A stretch of 64,000 nt of DNA from Vibrio rumoiensis 1S-45. GTDB lineage: Bacteria > Pseudomonadota > Gammaproteobacteria > Enterobacterales > Vibrionaceae. Within the stretch, counting starts at the first letter, position 1, and every line of letters begins with the position of its first letter. The DNA lies in the NCBI RefSeq assembly GCF_000286955.2, contig NZ_AJYK02000061.1, positions 26,785-90,784 on the forward strand, read 5' to 3'. The notes under the pieces are model-generated. The model saw nothing but the letters and a program-made list of their open reading frames with translations. It was not told where the DNA came from and did no database searches. Shown piece by piece: positions 44,421-55,042 of this stretch. Both the position numbers and the translations under genes were made by a program.

Positions 44421-47300
44421 ATGACAAATCTAATCAATGAGTTAAGTAATAGCCAAGAGTTTATTGGGCGTCATAACGGGCCAAACTCTAACGATCAACA
44501 AGCCATGCTGGATATCATCAATTCTTTGAGCGATACCAAAGCCAATAGCCTTGATGATCTTATCGCGCAAACCGTACCGGCTAACATTCGCCTAAAAGAG
44601 CCAATGACGCTTGAAGCGCCAATGAGCGAAGCGGATATGCTGACCAAAATTAAAGGCATCGCGCAACTCAATAAAGTACAACGTACTTTCATCGGCCAAG
44701 GTTATTACAACACCTTTACGCCTAACGTTATTCTGCGTAATGTGCTCGAAAACCCAGGCTGGTACACGGCTTACACGCCATACCAACCTGAAATTTCTCA
44801 AGGTCGTTTAGAGTCCCTGCTCAATTACCAACAAATGGTCATGGATCTTACGGGCATGGACATCGCCAATGCTTCTCTTCTTGATGAAGCGACCGCGGCA
44901 GGCGAAGCAATGACGCTTTGTAAACGCGCAGGTAAAAGCAAAAGTAATGTCTTCTTTGTAGCAAACGATGTTCATCCTCAAACCATTGAAGTGGTAAAAA
45001 CCCGCGCAGAATTCATTGGCTTTGAAGTGTTAATTGGTGACATTGACACCCTATCACAACAAGATGTTTTCGGTGCTTTGCTTCAATACCCAAGTACAAC
45101 CGGTGAAGTTCGTGATTTAACGGATGTGATCGCCGCATCGCAAGCCAATAAAACGTTGGTCACGGTAGCGACTGACCTATTAGCATGTGCTTTATTGAAG
45201 CCTGCTGGTGAAATGGGCGCCGATGTTGTCATTGGTTCAGCGCAACGCTTTGGTGTGCCAATGGGTTACGGTGGCCCACATGCAGCATTTATGGCAACGC
45301 GTGAAAATCACAAGCGTACTATGCCTGGCCGTGTAATTGGTGTATCAATTGACAGCAAAGGCAATCAAGCCCTTCGTATGGCAATGCAAACTCGTGAACA
45401 ACACATCCGTCGTGAAAAAGCGACATCAAACATTTGTACAGCTCAAGCATTGCTTGCCAATATGGCTTCTTTCTACGCGGTTTACCACGGCGCAGAAGGC
45501 TTACGCACCATTGCTCGTCGTACTCATCACTTCACAGCAGTATTAGCGGCAGGTTTAAAACATTCTGGTTATGAATTAGCACATCAAACCTTCTTCGATA
45601 CCATTACGATTGACAGCCAAGAGCAAACGGAGCGTTTATACCAAGCCGCGCAACATGCAGGTATTAACCTACGCAAGAGCCCAACTCAACTCGGTATCAG
45701 CTTAGATGAAACGACAACAACCCAAGACATCGAAGCATTATTCGCGATCTTTGGCGTAGAATGGGAAGTCAGCCATTTCTCATCGGATATTGCTGCTAAT
45801 GAATTTTCTGCCATTCCAGAAAGTTGTCGTCGCAGCTCAAGCTTCTTAACACACCCAGTATTCAACACGCATCACAGCGAAACGCAGATGATGCGTTACT
45901 TGAAAAAACTGGAAAACAAAGACTTCTCACTAACCCACGGCATGATCCCGCTGGGCAGCTGTACGATGAAACTGAATGCGGCAGCAGAGATGATCCCTGT
46001 TACATGGCCAGAATTTGGTTCAATCCACCCATTCGCGCCAATCGAACAAGCTGCAAGTTACACTGCGCTGGCAGATTCATTGAGAAAGCAATTGTGTGAA
46101 ATCACCGGCTACGATGAATTTTCACTGCAACCGAACTCAGGTGCTTCTGGCGAATACGCAGGCTTAATCGCGATTCAACGCTACCACCAAAGCCGTGGTG
46201 AAGGTCACCGTAACGTGTGTTTGATCCCAAGTTCCGCACACGGCACAAACCCTGCAACCGCATCGATGGTGTCCATGAAAGTGGTTGTAGTGAAATGTGA
46301 TGAACAAGGCAACGTCGATCTAAACGATCTAGGCGCTAAAATTGAAAAACATCAAGATAACATTTCTAGCATCATGATCACTTACCCATCCACTCATGGC
46401 GTGTTTGAAGAAAACGTACGTGAAGTTTGCCAAATGGTGCATGCTGTTGGCGGTCAAGTGTATTTAGATGGCGCAAACATGAACGCACAAGTTGGTTTAA
46501 CCAACCCAGGCGTGATTGGCGGCGATGTTTCACACTTAAACTTACACAAAACTTTCTGTATTCCACACGGTGGTGGTGGCCCAGGTATGGGACCAATTGG
46601 TGTGAAATCGCACCTTGCACCTTTCCTTCCTGGTCACATTGAAAATGGTGTGGTGGGTAAAGAATACGCTGTTGCTGCCGCCGATCTTGGCAGTGCTTCA
46701 ATCCTTCCAATCTCTTGGGCTTACATTGCCATGATGGGTGGACAAGGCTTAACAGAAGCTACCAAACTTGCCATTTTAAATGCTAACTACATCATGGAAC
46801 GTCTACGCCCACATTACCCAGTACTTTACCGTGGTGATCATGGCCGTGTCGCACACGAATGTATTATCGATATTCGTCCATTGAAAGAGCAAACTGGCAT
46901 CAGCGAAGAAGATATTGCAAAACGTTTAATGGACTACGGTTTCCACGCACCAACCATGTCATTCCCAGTGGCTGGCACATTAATGGTAGAGCCGACTGAA
47001 TCGGAAGATAAAGCCGAACTCGACCGCTTCTGTGATGCAATGATCGCAATCCGTGCGGAAATGGATAATGTTGAAAAAGGCGAATGGCCGCTAGACAACA
47101 ATCCATTAGTCAATGCGCCGCACACCCAAGTGGATTTGATGTCAGAGGCATGGGATCACCCATACACTCGTGAAGTGGCATGCTTCCCATCAGCGCAAAC
47201 AAAAGATTCAAAATACTGGCCAACCGTAAACCGTGTTGATAACGTTTATGGGGATCGTAACTTGATCTGTTCATGCCCGAGCATTGATAGTTATGAGTAA
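44421..47300 (+). CDS. gcvP: Glycine dehydrogenase (decarboxylating), P protein
   Basis: PLP enzyme of 959 aa that decarboxylates glycine and loads the aminomethyl group on GcvH. The PLP Lys is in [21 protein letters not shown]-terminal IGPxx-type block [16 protein letters not shown] and the middle [13 protein letters not shown] are present. The length is normal. The C-terminus reads [13 protein letters not shown], and a decayed copy of this end appears at 48723-48802. A strong terminator follows. Confidence 0.97.
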   Translation: MTNLINELSNSQEFIGRHNGPNSNDQQAMLDIINSLSDTKANSLDDLIAQTVPANIRLKEPMTLEAPMSEADMLTKIKGIAQLNKVQRTFIGQGYYNTFTPNVILRNVLENPGWYTAYTPYQPEISQGRLESLLNYQQMVMDLTGMDIANASLLDEATAAGEAMTLCKRAGKSKSNVFFVANDVHPQTIEVVKTRAEFIGFEVLIGDIDTLSQQDVFGALLQYPSTTGEVRDLTDVIAASQANKTLVTVATDLLACALLKPAGEMGADVVIGSAQRFGVPMGYGGPHAAFMATRENHKRTMPGRVIGVSIDSKGNQALRMAMQTREQHIRREKATSNICTAQALLANMASFYAVYHGAEGLRTIARRTHHFTAVLAAGLKHSGYELAHQTFFDTITIDSQEQTERLYQAAQHAGINLRKSPTQLGISLDETTTTQDIEALFAIFGVEWEVSHFSSDIAANEFSAIPESCRRSSSFLTHPVFNTHHSETQMMRYLKKLENKDFSLTHGMIPLGSCTMKLNAAAEMIPVTWPEFGSIHPFAPIEQAASYTALADSLRKQLCEITGYDEFSLQPNSGASGEYAGLIAIQRYHQSRGEGHRNVCLIPSSAHGTNPATASMVSMKVVVVKCDEQGNVDLNDLGAKIEKHQDNISSIMITYPSTHGVFEENVREVCQMVHAVGGQVYLDGANMNAQVGLTNPGVIGGDVSHLNLHKTFCIPHGGGGPGMGPIGVKSHLAPFLPGHIENGVVGKEYAVAAADLGSASILPISWAYIAMMGGQGLTEATKLAILNANYIMERLRPHYPVLYRGDHGRVAHECIIDIRPLKEQTGISEEDIAKRLMDYGFHAPTMSFPVAGTLMVEPTESEDKAELDRFCDAMIAIRAEMDNVEKGEWPLDNNPLVNAPHTQVDLMSEAWDHPYTREVACFPSAQTKDSKYWPTVNRVDNVYGDRNLICSCPSIDSYE

Positions 47301-47328
47301 ATTGCCGCTTTAAAATAGCGATAAAAAT

Positions 47329-47361
47329 AAAACGAGCACTCCATTGAGTGCTCGTTTTTTT
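47329..47361 (+). terminator. Terminator of gcvP
   Basis: AAACGAGCACTC (to 47341) pairs with GAGTGCTCGTTT (47346-47357) across a 4-nt loop, then T's. A near-identical hairpin recurs at about 48828-48855. Confidence 0.92.
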
Positions 47362-47453
47362 GTTGGAGTGATGTTGTACATTAAGGTACTAGCCGTCGCT
47401 ACGTTCCGTTCCCTAAAGAAAAGAACCGACCCCAGCGACTTGTTTTCCTATAT

Positions 47454-48563
47454 TCAGTTAATTGAGTTCAGCAACTGATACCGAGTACTGCGTCCACCGG
47501 CTGCCGATTTTTGCAAACATCCCTTTTCCACTAAAGTGGCTAAATGTCTCGTGGCGGTGGCACGGCTGACTTTCGCTACTTTTTGATATTGGCTGGTATT
47601 GATGCCTTGCTCAAAATCGCCATCTAGCATTCGATTGAGAACTTTGACTTGCTCAGCCGTTAACTGGGTTAGTTCTATTTTTCGCCAAAAGTTAGTTTTA
47701 AAAACCGTCTGATCGATTTGTGCCAGCACATGATCAAACGTGGCTTGTAGTGTATTTAAAAACCAAACTAGCCAAGACGTAATATCAACACCACCTTTCT
47801 GACTTTTTTCAAGGATGGCATAGTAGGCATTACGTTGCTCTAAAATACTCACAGACATGGCATAAAAACGCACCGATTGTTGTTCTGCTTGCGCCAAAGC
47901 TAAATCCGTTAATAACCGTGTAATGCGACCATTACCATCATCTAAAGGATGAAGCGTGACAAACCACAAATGCGTTATCGCGGCACGTAATAATGGATCG
48001 AGCAATTCATCGTGCCGAGACTGATTAAACCAATCGATAAATTTCTGTAATTCAGATCCCAAACATTCTCTATTCGGTGCTTCAAAATGTACCGTTGGTT
48101 TATCGATTCGCCCTGAAACGACTTGCATGGGCTCGGAGCCTCTTAATTGCCCACCTTGGATGGGATTAAATAAGGTATAGCCTTTAGGGAATAAGCACTG
48201 GTGCCAATGCAATATGCGATCTAATGATAATGACCCCTCTAAATTATTGACCGCATCTAACATGATTTCGGCTAAACCATCACTCTGTTGAGAGGTTGGA
48301 TAAGGCTTTTCTTCACTGGCACCTAAGCGACGAGCAAGCGAAGATCGCACTGAAAATGCATTCAGTTTCTCGCCTTCAATGGCACTTGAATGGACGATAT
48401 TCGCCAGTAAAGTATCGAGTAATACTTGCTGTTGATCTTCAGACTGCCCAAGCGCTTTGCCTAACAGTTCACCTTGATGAAACCGCACTTTACGTAATAA
48501 TGGTGCGATTTCTCGCTCATTCCAAATGAAATGAGGCCACTCAGGTTGCTGCCAAATCCACAT
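47454..48563 (-). CDS. Fic family protein (DUF4172-type N-terminus, C-terminal winged helix)
   Basis: Probable AMP-transferase of 369 aa. The Fic motif HPLDDGNGR lies at 205-213 (canonical HPFxxGNGR; Leu replaces Phe). The N-terminal inhibitory motif SSAIEG (about 59-64) fits the class II pattern (S/T)xxxE(G/N). The C-terminal 70 residues form a winged helix (TSQYQKVAKVSRATATRHLATLVEKG), so it may also bind DNA. It lies alone, opposite gcvP; just upstream are three 29-bp inverted repeats. Targets of modification are unknown. No antitoxin gene is needed for this class and none is seen. Confidence 0.92.
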   Translation of the reverse strand: MWIWQQPEWPHFIWNEREIAPLLRKVRFHQGELLGKALGQSEDQQQVLLDTLLANIVHSSAIEGEKLNAFSVRSSLARRLGASEEKPYPTSQQSDGLAEIMLDAVNNLEGSLSLDRILHWHQCLFPKGYTLFNPIQGGQLRGSEPMQVVSGRIDKPTVHFEAPNRECLGSELQKFIDWFNQSRHDELLDPLLRAAITHLWFVTLHPLDDGNGRITRLLTDLALAQAEQQSVRFYAMSVSILEQRNAYYAILEKSQKGGVDITSWLVWFLNTLQATFDHVLAQIDQTVFKTNFWRKIELTQLTAEQVKVLNRMLDGDFEQGINTSQYQKVAKVSRATATRHLATLVEKGCLQKSAAGGRSTRYQLLNSIN

Positions 48564-48609
48564 ACTTCACCTTAATCACAATTGCATTATTACCAGTGTT
48601 CAACTTTAT

Positions 48610-48706
48610 TGAGTTAAATATACGACTTAATCAACTCACATTATGAGCTGATTATTATCTTTAATCAACTCACCAAATGAGGCTAATAATAAACATAATC
48701 GCCTCA
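48610..48706. repeat. Three 29-bp inverted repeats, 34-bp period, upstream of fic
   Basis: Units at 48610-48638, 48644-48672 and 48678-48706 each open with TGAG and close with CTCA and are separated by 5 bp. Half-sites resemble TGAGTTGATTA. The units lie 47-143 bp upstream of the fic start. They look like operator sites for a dimer, possibly the Fic protein's own winged helix; this is inference. Confidence 0.75.
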
Positions 48707-48722
48707 CCGGATTAAACACACT

Positions 48723-48864
48723 GAGCACTTCACGCAAAGGCTCAAAAAACTGGCCACCCGTCACTTAATCTGTTCATGCCCTATCATTGATCGTTATGAG
48801 TAGATCATTGCTTGAATATAACGAAAACGAGCACTCAATTGAGTGCTCGTTTTTTGTTGGGGTA
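48723..48864 (+). pseudogene. Decayed copy of the gcvP 3' end and its terminator
   Basis: In frame it reads ...LKKLATRHLICSCPIIDRYE-stop, matching the gcvP end [12 protein letters not shown] after an internal deletion of about 30 bp. The DNA TCTGTTCATGCCC and GTTATGAGTA are shared with 47265-47299, and the terminator stem GAGCACTC/GAGTGCTCG and GTTGG tail also recur. Similarity runs over about 100 bp. It is a duplicated remnant, not a gene. Confidence 0.85.
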
Positions 48865-48927
48865 AATGGTTTTGAGGCATACACAACTGAATACATAAAA
48901 ATTTCAAGCTTCGCCATTGCGAGATAT

Positions 48928-49335
48928 TTAGTGCTCATTACCTGCATAGATCCACATTGGCTCAGTTTTACCTGCACGTTCAAAGCCTAGGCTTTTATAA
49001 AACTCGATAGCTTCTCCATCCGCAGTTAACATTTGCTGGTGAAAGTCTTTATATTTTGTCTGAAATAGCTCCATCATTTTTCGGCCAACACCTTGCCCCT
49101 GGTTATCAGGGTGAACAAGCATATGTGGATAGTAGACTACCAAATAACCGTCAGAAATAGCGTTGCCAATGCCGATCAACTTACCGTTTAATCTCGCAAC
49201 AACAAGAGAATGAGAATTCTTTAAAGCTGCCACTAATTCTTTAGGCTTTTCAGCGGAAGACCATTCATTCGCGCTATATAACGCCACAACTTCACTTTCT
49301 TGTATATTTTTATCGAAACTTACTTCAAAACTCAT
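48928..49335 (-). CDS. GNAT family N-acetyltransferase
   Basis: Acetyltransferase of 135 aa. The acetyl-CoA loop is in MLVHPDNQGQGVGRKMMELF (Q/RxxGxG/A pattern QGQGVG) and the C-terminal block is EAIEFYKSLGFERAGKTEPMWIY. Start ATG 49335 has GGAGTC upstream. The substrate is unknown. It is the first of two GNAT genes in the accessory stretch after gcvP. Confidence 0.87.
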   Translation of the reverse strand: MSFEVSFDKNIQESEVVALYSANEWSSAEKPKELVAALKNSHSLVVARLNGKLIGIGNAISDGYLVVYYPHMLVHPDNQGQGVGRKMMELFQTKYKDFHQQMLTADGEAIEFYKSLGFERAGKTEPMWIYAGNEH

Positions 49336-49461
49336 AATTGACTCCATTTGCCCAATATTAAGGGTGACCGGATACTAAAAAGGTTGCTCGTAGAGCACTG
49401 AGTGAAGACTCAACCACAACATCAACATTCAAATAAACCCTACAGGGTAAGAGATCCTAAA

Positions 49462-50022
49462 TTACGCTTCTTCATCACCTTTCAAAGGTGGCGTTTTTCT
49501 CAACAATCCATAAACCGCATGATCAATAATTCGGCCATTTAAGTTTTCACTATTCGAAATAATCCCTTCGAGCTTCATACCTAAACGCTCGCACACTTTA
49601 CGGCTTGGCAGGTTATCAACACCGGCAGAAATTTGAATTTTCTCAAGATCTAAATCGGTGAAGGCTATATCAATGAATTTGGATACCGCGCGAGTAATAA
49701 TACCCTTGCCTTGATGCTCTTGGCTGAGCCAATAACCTATTTCAGCCGTTTTTAAACGATGATTGATGGTATTAAAACTGATATTACCGACTAGCTTCTC
49801 TTGATAAATAATAACGCAGGTCATGCTTTTCCCTTCGGCATAATCCAGCAAGGATTGACGAACGAATCTTAAAAAGAAGTCTTCGGTTTTGGCATGAGGT
49901 GGCCAAGCTAACCATTGAGATAAATATTCTTGTTGGTTGGATACGATTTCGAGGTACTGCTTAGCAAAAGATCGTTCGATAAGTGCCAATCTTAAGTCAC
50001 TGTCTATTTCCAATGTAAACAT
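49462..50022 (-). CDS. RimJ/RimL-type GNAT acetyltransferase
   Basis: Acetyltransferase of 186 aa from ATG 50022 (AGAGAGG upstream). The CoA-binding loop is EHQGKGIITRAV and the RimL-like blocks EIGYWLSQ and VDNLPSRKVCERLGMKLEGI are clear. Proteins of this group modify ribosomal proteins or small amines; the substrate here is open. Confidence 0.88.
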   Translation of the reverse strand: MFTLEIDSDLRLALIERSFAKQYLEIVSNQQEYLSQWLAWPPHAKTEDFFLRFVRQSLLDYAEGKSMTCVIIYQEKLVGNISFNTINHRLKTAEIGYWLSQEHQGKGIITRAVSKFIDIAFTDLDLEKIQISAGVDNLPSRKVCERLGMKLEGIISNSENLNGRIIDHAVYGLLRKTPPLKGDEEA

Positions 50023-50138
50023 CACGCTGCCTCTCTACGGTTATCATGCCTTCATAACATATCGCATTGGCTCATTTTTACCATCACAAAAAAGAAACGA
50101 GCCTCAAATTAGAGAGATAGCGAACAAAACCAACCCAC

Positions 50139-50615
50139 TTACTTCTGACGATACTTATGCAATAAATCAATGGGAATATGGCAATAATCGCCTGGGTTTA
50201 ACGTCAACCTATCTTGGTGTTCATCATCGCTTTTCACGTAGTTAGTCAGCGCCTTTACTTCAACAACGATCTTATTCGCATCAGGTCGAGCTTTAATATA
50301 GCCCCTTACTGCAGCTAAATGTTTTGCATCTCGGCTATACACGCCAGTTCGGTATTTTTCACCCACATCTTCACCTTGGCGATTCACACTGTACGGATCA
50401 ATGATTTCGAAAAAGTACTCCATCAATTCTTTCAGAGAGACTTCTTGTGAGTCAAACTTCATCCGCACACATTCAGCATAACCATCGTAATCACCTTGAG
50501 TAGTCTCTGAGGTACCATTTGCTCTTCCCGCTTCTGTCACCACTACACCCGGCAGGTGGCGCATGAATTCTTGTACGCCCCATAGGCAACCACCAGCAAA
50601 AAAGATCTCTTCCAT
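50139..50615 (-). CDS. msrA: Peptide methionine-S-sulfoxide reductase MsrA
   Basis: Repairs methionine S-sulfoxide, 158 aa. The active-site Cys is at residue 10 in FAGGCLWGVQE; the usual motif is GCFWG, with Leu in place of Phe here. GDYDGYAECVRMKFD fits the conserved GxTxHAEVVxVxFD block in an altered form. The C-terminus has the LTNYVKSDDEHQDRL block. The variant motif marks the shorter MsrA subgroup; a classic msrA may exist elsewhere. Confidence 0.87.
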   Translation of the reverse strand: MEEIFFAGGCLWGVQEFMRHLPGVVVTEAGRANGTSETTQGDYDGYAECVRMKFDSQEVSLKELMEYFFEIIDPYSVNRQGEDVGEKYRTGVYSRDAKHLAAVRGYIKARPDANKIVVEVKALTNYVKSDDEHQDRLTLNPGDYCHIPIDLLHKYRQK

Positions 50616-50846
50616 TATTGCACCTTACATCGTGGGTTTAATATGGAGCGGACTCTAGCAATATTTATCGAAGAAATGAACTCAGAATAGGAAAGATATT
50701 GATGAATTGATGTTGGTACTGAAGAGAGAAAAGTCACTGAATGAAAAAATAGCACAATATCTATTTTCAATTTACCGCCAACAAGTCTTGGTATTTAAGC
50801 CTTGTTCTATACAATTAGAGTATCTGTTACAAAAGAAACTAAATTC

Positions 50847-51236
50847 ATGCCTAATACCAATCCCATCATCGCTTTGCCTTCTTTAATTCATCGGATCGGT
50901 GGGGAGAATGCCAAACTTGCTAAGGCAATGGCACTGGAGTGCGGCTGTGAAATAAAACGAATTCGTCGTTCTCGTAATTGGCAGGTAGTTGGTGATATTA
51001 GTAGTATTCAAGCTTTATCTGATCGCCTGAAATACCACCACTCTACAACGATGAGTTATTTAATGACTAAACTGGATGAAGGCTTGCAGCAAGCTAGCGA
51101 CAAGCCTGAATCAAAAGAGCAGAAACTGAAAGATCTTCTACAGCAACAGCCTAACATTACACTTGCCGAGCTGATGAACAATACCAACTGTACCTTAGCT
51201 GAAGCGCGTTCTGCTCGGTTTGAGTATGAAGAATAA
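50847..51236 (+). CDS. RRF_GI-like small protein (PF12614 type)
   Basis: Protein of 129 aa from ATG 50847 (MPNTNPIIALPSLIHRIGG). Blocks GGENAKLAKAMALECGCEIKR, RRSRNWQVVGD and the C-terminal LAELMNNTNCTLAEARSARF match a Vibrio family labelled ribosome recycling factor family in databases, as I recall, although it has no real likeness to RRF (Frr). The C-terminal part looks like a small helix-turn-helix. Function is unknown. Its presence supports the accessory nature of this stretch. Confidence 0.65.
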   Translation: MPNTNPIIALPSLIHRIGGENAKLAKAMALECGCEIKRIRRSRNWQVVGDISSIQALSDRLKYHHSTTMSYLMTKLDEGLQQASDKPESKEQKLKDLLQQQPNITLAELMNNTNCTLAEARSARFEYEE

Positions 51237-51339
51237 TACAATGGCAGTTTTAAAAACTTGCTCATAATTCTTGATATACAAACACCATACGATGTTTAAC
51301 CGTATGGCGCGCACTAATCTTGCTGTGGCTGCTCTTCAA

Positions 51340-52536
51340 TTAAGACTCTAGCGGCTGTCTTTTATGCTTAGGCACATAATTTAAAACCGAAATTGGCACG
51401 TCTTTAACTGGGGTAAACCCTTCCACTGTTTTGCGTTTGATCAAATGCCCTAAACGGCTTTCAATCATGCATAAGTTTTTAAAATCATCACGGGAAACCA
51501 ACGACACGGCTTCACCTTTTGAGCCCGCACGACCTGTACGGCCTATCCGATGTACGTAATCATCAGCAGGGAAAGGTAGATCGTAGTTAATCACACAAGG
51601 CAAATCGTCAATGTCGATACCACGCGCAGCAACACCTGTCGCGACTAAGTATTTTACCGTACCGGCTTTAAACTCATCTAATACTCGTGCACGAGATGCT
51701 TGATTTCGACCACTGTGAATCGCTTCTGCTGCAATGCCACGTTTTTCAAGCTGAGAGACTAATTTAGCCGCGCCATGCTTGGTGCCGATGAAAATCAACA
51801 CTTGAGACCAATCTCTTTCCGTCAGTAAATGCGTCAATAATGCCGACTTCTTGTCTTTATCAACGGTGATCATGTATTGATTAATAGAATCTTTCGATGC
51901 GCTGTGTTTGGCTATCGATATTTCAGTTGGGTTATCGATGGCGGTACGAGCCAGCTCGCGAACCGGGTTTGATAACGTCGCGGAAAACAATAAGTTTTGT
52001 ATATTTTCAGGCAGACGAGCAAGGATTTTGTTGATGTCTTCAATAAAACCCATATCAAGCATGCGGTCGGCTTCATCCAATACCAGCATTTCCACTTCAT
52101 CGAAATGAACTGAGTGTTGACCATATAAATCAATCAAGCGCCCAGGAGTCGCCACTAAAATATCAACACCTTCAATCAAGGCTTGTTTCTGCGGCGCGTA
52201 ATCAACCCCACCGTACATAGCTAAAGACGTTAAATTAAGATGCTTTCCATATTGTTGAACATTTTGTTCTACCTGAATCGCCAATTCTCGCGTTGGAACT
52301 AAAACCAAACCACGAATACGTTTTTTACGTTGTGTCTCGCCTTTACTTAACATTTCAAGCATCGGTAAAACAAAACTGGCAGTTTTACCTGTACCAGTTT
52401 GCGCGGCAGCAATCAGGTTTTCGCCTCGCAGAACAATAGGAATGGCTTTTTGTTGGATCTCAGTAGGTTGGTCGTAACCTAACTCAGCAACAGATTTTTG
52501 AATAGCAGGACTCAGTCCAAGGGTAGAAAACGGCAT
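51340..52536 (-). CDS. RhlE-like DEAD-box RNA helicase
   Basis: RNA helicase of 398 aa. Motifs: Q motif TEIQQKAIP, I AAQTGTGKT, Ia PTRELAIQ, Ib ATPGRL, II DEADRMLDMGF, III SATLS, V ATGVAARGIDID and VI HRIGRTGRAG. The C-terminal extension is short (VLNYVPKHKRQPLES), unlike the long basic tails of RhlE or DeaD. It lies alone with its own promoter region, divergent from katG. Confidence 0.9.
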   Translation of the reverse strand: MPFSTLGLSPAIQKSVAELGYDQPTEIQQKAIPIVLRGENLIAAAQTGTGKTASFVLPMLEMLSKGETQRKKRIRGLVLVPTRELAIQVEQNVQQYGKHLNLTSLAMYGGVDYAPQKQALIEGVDILVATPGRLIDLYGQHSVHFDEVEMLVLDEADRMLDMGFIEDINKILARLPENIQNLLFSATLSNPVRELARTAIDNPTEISIAKHSASKDSINQYMITVDKDKKSALLTHLLTERDWSQVLIFIGTKHGAAKLVSQLEKRGIAAEAIHSGRNQASRARVLDEFKAGTVKYLVATGVAARGIDIDDLPCVINYDLPFPADDYVHRIGRTGRAGSKGEAVSLVSRDDFKNLCMIESRLGHLIKRKTVEGFTPVKDVPISVLNYVPKHKRQPLES

Positions 52537-52741
52537 TAATTATCTCAAAAAGTAATGGAACCTACCCCATAGTGTAACCAATTTACGCTACGGTTGAAGG
52601 TATCGTTTTATTATTTCTTTTTTCCTTAATTTTAATAAGGTTTATCTATTGATTTAATAACCATAAGCAATTAGCTTGTAAGATAAATAGTGACTAGGAT
52701 AAACAATAACTACCGTATAGATGCATATAATTTATAAGTAA

Positions 52742-54940
<2,199 letters not shown>

Positions 54941-54985
54941 AGCACGATGACATGCTGAAAAGAAAGTAATTCAGTAATCAAAATA

Positions 54986-55014
54986 AAATGCACGCTATAT
55001 GGCGTGCATTTTTA
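54986..55014 (+). terminator. Terminator of katG
   Basis: AAATGCACGC (54986-54995) pairs with GCGTGCATTT (55002-55011), with T's after it; also usable for the convergent cytochrome operon. Confidence 0.88.
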
Positions 55015-55042
55015 TCTACCTAACAATCCTTACCATGAAAAA

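Noticed and set aside
46378..47125. Long antisense ORFs inside gcvP
   Set aside because: Their sequences are rich in His, Arg and Gln, as expected of antisense shadows of highly used codons, and gcvP is plainly coding there.
48610..48706. Possible mini CRISPR array (three regular 29-bp units)
   Set aside because: The units are imperfect dyads that differ from each other, and the gaps are only 5 bp, too short for spacers. An operator array fits better.
47300..51240. Integron cassette array (attC/VCR sites)
   Set aside because: Gene types are suggestive, but no repeated imperfect dyads of attC length or spacing were seen between the genes, and genes lie on both strands.
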